Source: Stictocephala bisonia
Lineage: Eukaryota; Arthropoda; Insecta; Hemiptera; Membracidae
Length of the DNA: 64,000 bases
Reading direction: 5' to 3'
NCBI GenBank assembly: GCA_035578905.1
Contig: JAQJVL010000084.1
Coordinates: forward strand, 2,387,015-2,451,014
A program made the position numbers and the translations under genes. How positions within the stretch are numbered: the stretch's first letter is position 1; each line of letters starts with the position of its first letter. This document shows, piece after piece, positions 60,814 through 64,000 of the stretch. Under the pieces are notes generated by a model. The model ran no database searches. It was not told where the DNA came from and saw only the letters and a program-made list of their open reading frames with translations.

Positions 60814-61105
60814 GCCTATGAGTAGGTGGGACTTTCTGAACAGTATTGTAAACTCTCTTAATCAAATGCCAGGCCCTCTGGGTGATGCCCCTCAACCACC
60901 GCACATTCCCACCGAACATCTCCTGCAATCCCTAGGAAAAAATAGGCGTTTGTGCTGTCTATGCCATTTGAAATCAAGTTATTCGTGTCCCCCATGTAAT
61001 GCAGCAGTGCATATGAAATGCCTACCTCAATTTGAACATTTTGTCCGGCCCCAACAAAGAGGACGCAAAAGAGCACATGTCAATGCAAGCGACTCAGATG
61101 AGTAA
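60814..61105 (+). CDS. Cysteine-rich exon resembling a piggyBac transposase C-terminus (fragment)
   Basis: After a T-rich tract and CTACAG comes an open 95-codon frame (ATG at 60,818): MSRWDFLNSIVNSLNQMPGP, a proline/histidine stretch, then CCLCHLKSSYSCPPCNAAVHMKC, a C-x2-C..C-x2-C..C cluster followed by FEHF, RGRKRAHVNASDSDE and stop. A C-terminal zinc-binding cysteine cluster after a helix with 'FL..l...L' is typical of piggyBac-type transposases. Only the C-terminal exon is present and no catalytic region is found nearby. It lies inside the 17 bp-bounded interval, on the opposite strand to the Mutator-like remnant, so its owner is unclear. It could also be a domesticated gene exon. Confidence 0.4.
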
Positions 61106-61845
61106 ATTCAAATAATTGTATATATAGTTATAGATAAGTGTTTAATTTGTTGAATTATGTTTAGTTATATGTTATTTCATGTTTATTTACTCAGATACTT
61201 TGATTTTAGATCTCTGAGACATGATTGTGCTTGTTTATTTGCAAAACATTTTTCTCAATTTTCAAAATTTAAACTTTTTTGTAAAAAAAAACTAATGTAC
61301 GGTACAATAAAACCAAAAAATTATATTTTTTGAAAGGTTATTTTTTATTGTACTCAATAATAATAGGTTTTATCGTATTTATTTGCATATATCTATAATT
61401 TCATAAATTTACACTTTCAAACATTTACAAAAATAAAACAAAATACACAAAATTTTTAACAAAATTTTACCATATCTTGAAGGGAACCTTTTTTCATACA
61501 TTTTGTATATTTTGATTATTCTAGTAAACATTTTTGTATATTTTATAATTATGGTTACTTTTCAATTTTATATCTCAAAATGTACAAACTTTTATATTTT
61601 ATTGGTAGTAAAAATTGTTTATGTGAATATATAACATTGTAAAGATAACAAACATATTATGTAGTTATTTTTGAACAAAACAATATAAAACATGATTCAT
61701 TTTAGTGTAAAACAGTATTTTTTATAGATTTTTGAAGTATAAGGCTCAAAACAACAAAAACTGGCCTGCCACTATAGAGATTTTAAGCTGCCATGTGTAG
61801 GGTAAAAAATGTAAAAAACGAAAAATCGGTATTTTTGACCAAATG
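61106..61845. other. Very AT-rich stretch inside the bounded interval
   Basis: Low-complexity A/T with AATAAA near 61,306. No gene. Confidence 0.5.
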
Positions 61846-61862
61846 GACCATCCCAGTCCCCT

Positions 61863-63842
61863 TTTAAGACAAGTTGTTCAAGCTAGATTGTAATTGTTAC
61901 AAATTTAGGTTCTATTTAGGGTCAGTTGTTGGATGAAAAACCTTCCAGAAATTCTAAACATTAGTGAAACAATTTGCCTTGGTAAGAAAGAGGTTATAAA
62001 TATTGAATAGTAGTTAGCAGTTTAAAAATTTATATAAAAATAACTTCTTCTTTATTATGGTGAAACTAAAATATAGTATGTTATTCAAGTGTGTTAAAAC
62101 TTGAAGATAAAAACACCCTAAAAAGATAAGCTGTATAGAAATGATGCATTGGCTTCTCTGGAAACGGAAGCTGAGGGGAGCAAAACATCTTCATTCATGA
62201 CTAAAGACTTCCGCTTCCTTTCCCGCCTGGTAGGTAGCGTATGAAATACTGCTTGAAAATATTATAGTAAAATGTAATCAATCTTTAAATTGTACCAGCA
62301 AAATATGTTTAGGGCTACTTTACCATCATTTAAATGTTTTAAATCATATACAATAAACTGTAATTATCATTAATAGGTCTCTTTTATTTTAAAATTTGTT
62401 TTGGGTCTACAAAATATATAAATAAACCTATAGATAAAACTTAATTCTACAACTCACAAAGTAATAGTACACTTGAAGTACTACAACAGAAATCATCCGC
62501 AGGATACTGGCATGAGATTTCCGGGATATACTTTAACTCAAGATTTCCATTTGTTTGCCCATACTTTGGAATATGTAACCTTAGTTGTTAAATGTGTTAG
62601 CATTGCAAACGGACTTTAAAATCATAATGTTTTTCTATAAGCATAACAACAGGATGTCAATATCCTATCACTAGTAATATCGTAGTATTATATATAATTA
62701 GTAGTAAAATTATAATAATTATATGTATTCATAAGATATATATACAATGTCTACACATGTATGGTTTATTGATGTACTAACTAAAATTGTAACTACAAGG
62801 GCAATAAATTAATCATTACTTCCTTGTTACATGCAGCAATACATAAAGGAACAAAAACTTTTGGTAAATTAATTTTGTGGTTTAGTAATAGATTTTGATA
62901 TTTTTTAATATTTTTAATACCACAATCAAAGGTACTAAAATATATTTAAATAAACTTGAAAAAAGGACGATGATTTCCTTTTATGTAATTTTCCTTCAAT
63001 TAAAAAAGAGTAAAAAAGAGGTTAGACTTACTTCCCGCCTTTTTCAGGACTGTGGGACCAGAGTTAACATTGTGGTAAATGACTCTCAGTTTAGTTATTT
63101 TATTGTTCGAATACAGTCAAATTATGGACCGAAAATATCCAAGAAGTTATTTCTTACTGTACATTTACAAATAAGGTATAATTATTTATTCAACCTTTTA
63201 TGCCTTGTGTGATTTTAATTAAAACGGTCGTTTCTAAGATATTAAAAACAGTGCCACCATGTACTTAAGTAATAACAAAATATCAAAACTATGTTATATT
63301 GATATATTAACTTCTAACATAAAAATTACTAACCAAGGTTTGTTACAATCGTAGTTATACTACATAATTAGGACATGAAATGTTTAATAAAATAGCACAC
63401 GACATTTATCAGCTAAGCAAAGTGGGATTAAAAAAAGTGTTACTTTTTCCGTACATAATCTGAAAATGCATAGCAATCTCAACATTAGTTACAACCTGTA
63501 TGCCAAATATTTTGTGCATATATACAAAATAAAAAGTTATATAGTCACTAAAACTTTCCCAACAGTTTGTTAAGGTTCGATTCATGCAATGGAAATTTAT
63601 CAGCATTGAAGTCGCGTATTTTCATATTTTCTATTAATCAGTTAGTTGACAATTGGTGAGAGTCAATAAGTATTGATAAATTTACAATACTACTAATAAC
63701 ATTTAGATTATATTCCATTATACAATTTCTTCGTGAATAAGTTTTAACCATAGTTATCAGATGGTAGGCAACATATTGTCTGGACGTGACAAAAGTACCT
63801 TTAACATTGTACTAATTATGTACATTGTACTTTGTAGAAATT
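61863..63842. other. AT-rich non-coding stretch
   Basis: No gene called. A 105-codon plus frame (62,895-63,212) is unrecognised and AT-driven. At 62,160-62,215 GGAAACGGAAGC and GCTTCCTTTCC form a loose inverted pair. Confidence 0.5.
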
Positions 63843-63880
63843 ATGGAAACTAAATACATGTATATGTATTTAGTTTCCAT
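63843..63880. repeat. Perfect 17 bp hairpin
   Basis: ATGGAAACTAAATACAT, loop GTAT, then ATGTATTTAGTTTCCAT with no mismatch. The rest, to 64,000, is AT-rich with nothing else seen. Confidence 0.95.
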
Positions 63881-64000
63881 GATCCATTCTAGTCCGAACA
63901 CTTAAACATTCTTTCAGTATACTGACTCAAAATTGAATATTTATCTTGACACACTTTCCTCAATTTGTTTTACCAAATGATACGTTTTCGTTAGATAATG

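Larger units (their letters stand above)
57175..61862. mobile_element. Interval bounded by 17 bp inverted repeats, probable Mutator-like transposon with nested DNA
   Basis: GGGGACTGGGATGGTCC at 57,175-57,191 is repeated exactly in inverse orientation at 61,846-61,862. The Mutator-like transposase remnant lies just inside the left end. A ~2.1 kb Helitron-derived fold-back block sits in the middle (58,010-60,145). No convincing target duplication is seen: 8 bp flanks match at only five positions. The element boundaries are therefore supported by the terminal repeats alone. A long Mutator-type TIR is not present. Confidence 0.6.

Overview
The window reads as AT-rich, non-coding, transposon-dense arthropod (insect) DNA. 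Evidence for this is spliced introns with GT...AG junctions, many eukaryotic transposon families (PIF/Harbinger, mariner/IS630, hAT-type MITE, Mutator-like, Helitron, Penelope-like, non-LTR and Gypsy retroelements), a MADF-BESS protein, and TTAGG-type tracts. A hemipteran is my best guess from the flavour of the elements, but the sequence does not prove it. I see no bacterial features, no rRNA or tRNA genes, no CRISPR, and no host gene I can name.

Layout. 1-6.6 kb: AT-rich DNA with copies of a ~400 bp SINE-like repeat, a decayed LINE 3' end (3.6-4.9 kb) and a CT-rich promoter-like block (5.1 kb). 6.63-13.83 kb: a Gypsy-type LTR retrotransposon with an initiator-Met-tRNA primer-binding site, gag, reverse transcriptase and integrase. 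From ~7.8 to ~13.46 kb the bases are saturated with homopolymer runs and frameshifts, which looks like bad consensus rather than biology. 14.3-15.1 kb: LINE pieces on the minus strand. 15.83-16.13 and 37.99-38.30 kb: two copies of a ~303 bp hAT-type MITE. 16.8-18.2 kb: two SINE-like copies.

20.6-34.0 kb: an old tandem segmental duplication, with copy A at about 20.64-27.35 kb and copy B at about 27.73-34.05 kb. Copy A alone gained a 955 bp pure CA tract and a ten-unit 147/148 bp tandem array. Copy B alone gained a 36 bp minisatellite, a Penelope-like element with a GIY-YIG domain, and a DNA-transposon end. 34.4-35.05 kb: a LINE 3' end with a clean 160-codon frame. 43.0-43.5 kb: a ~150-190 bp tandem repeat. 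44.7-45.96 kb: a broken mariner/IS630 transposon. 46.05 kb: another SINE-like copy.

50,596-54,439: a complete 3,844 bp PIF/Harbinger transposon with 36 bp inverted ends and a TAA target duplication. Its two genes are convergent and interlocked: the last exon of the intact MADF-BESS gene (+) lies inside the transposase intron, and the last exon of the transposase (-) lies inside the MADF-gene intron. The transposase is broken by a frameshift and an in-frame stop. 57,175-61,862: an interval bounded by perfect 17 bp inverted ends that holds a Mutator-like transposase remnant, then a ~2.1 kb fold-back block. The block has two side-by-side hairpins enclosed by a third inverted repeat and carries Helitron ORF fragments on both strands. 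A cysteine-rich exon follows. The rest, to 64 kb, is AT-rich with a perfect 17 bp hairpin near the end.

The strongest candidates for something unusual are the interlocked Harbinger genes, the triple inverted-repeat Helitron block, the telomere-like tract inside a MITE, and the copy-specific repeat expansions in the duplicated 7 kb unit.
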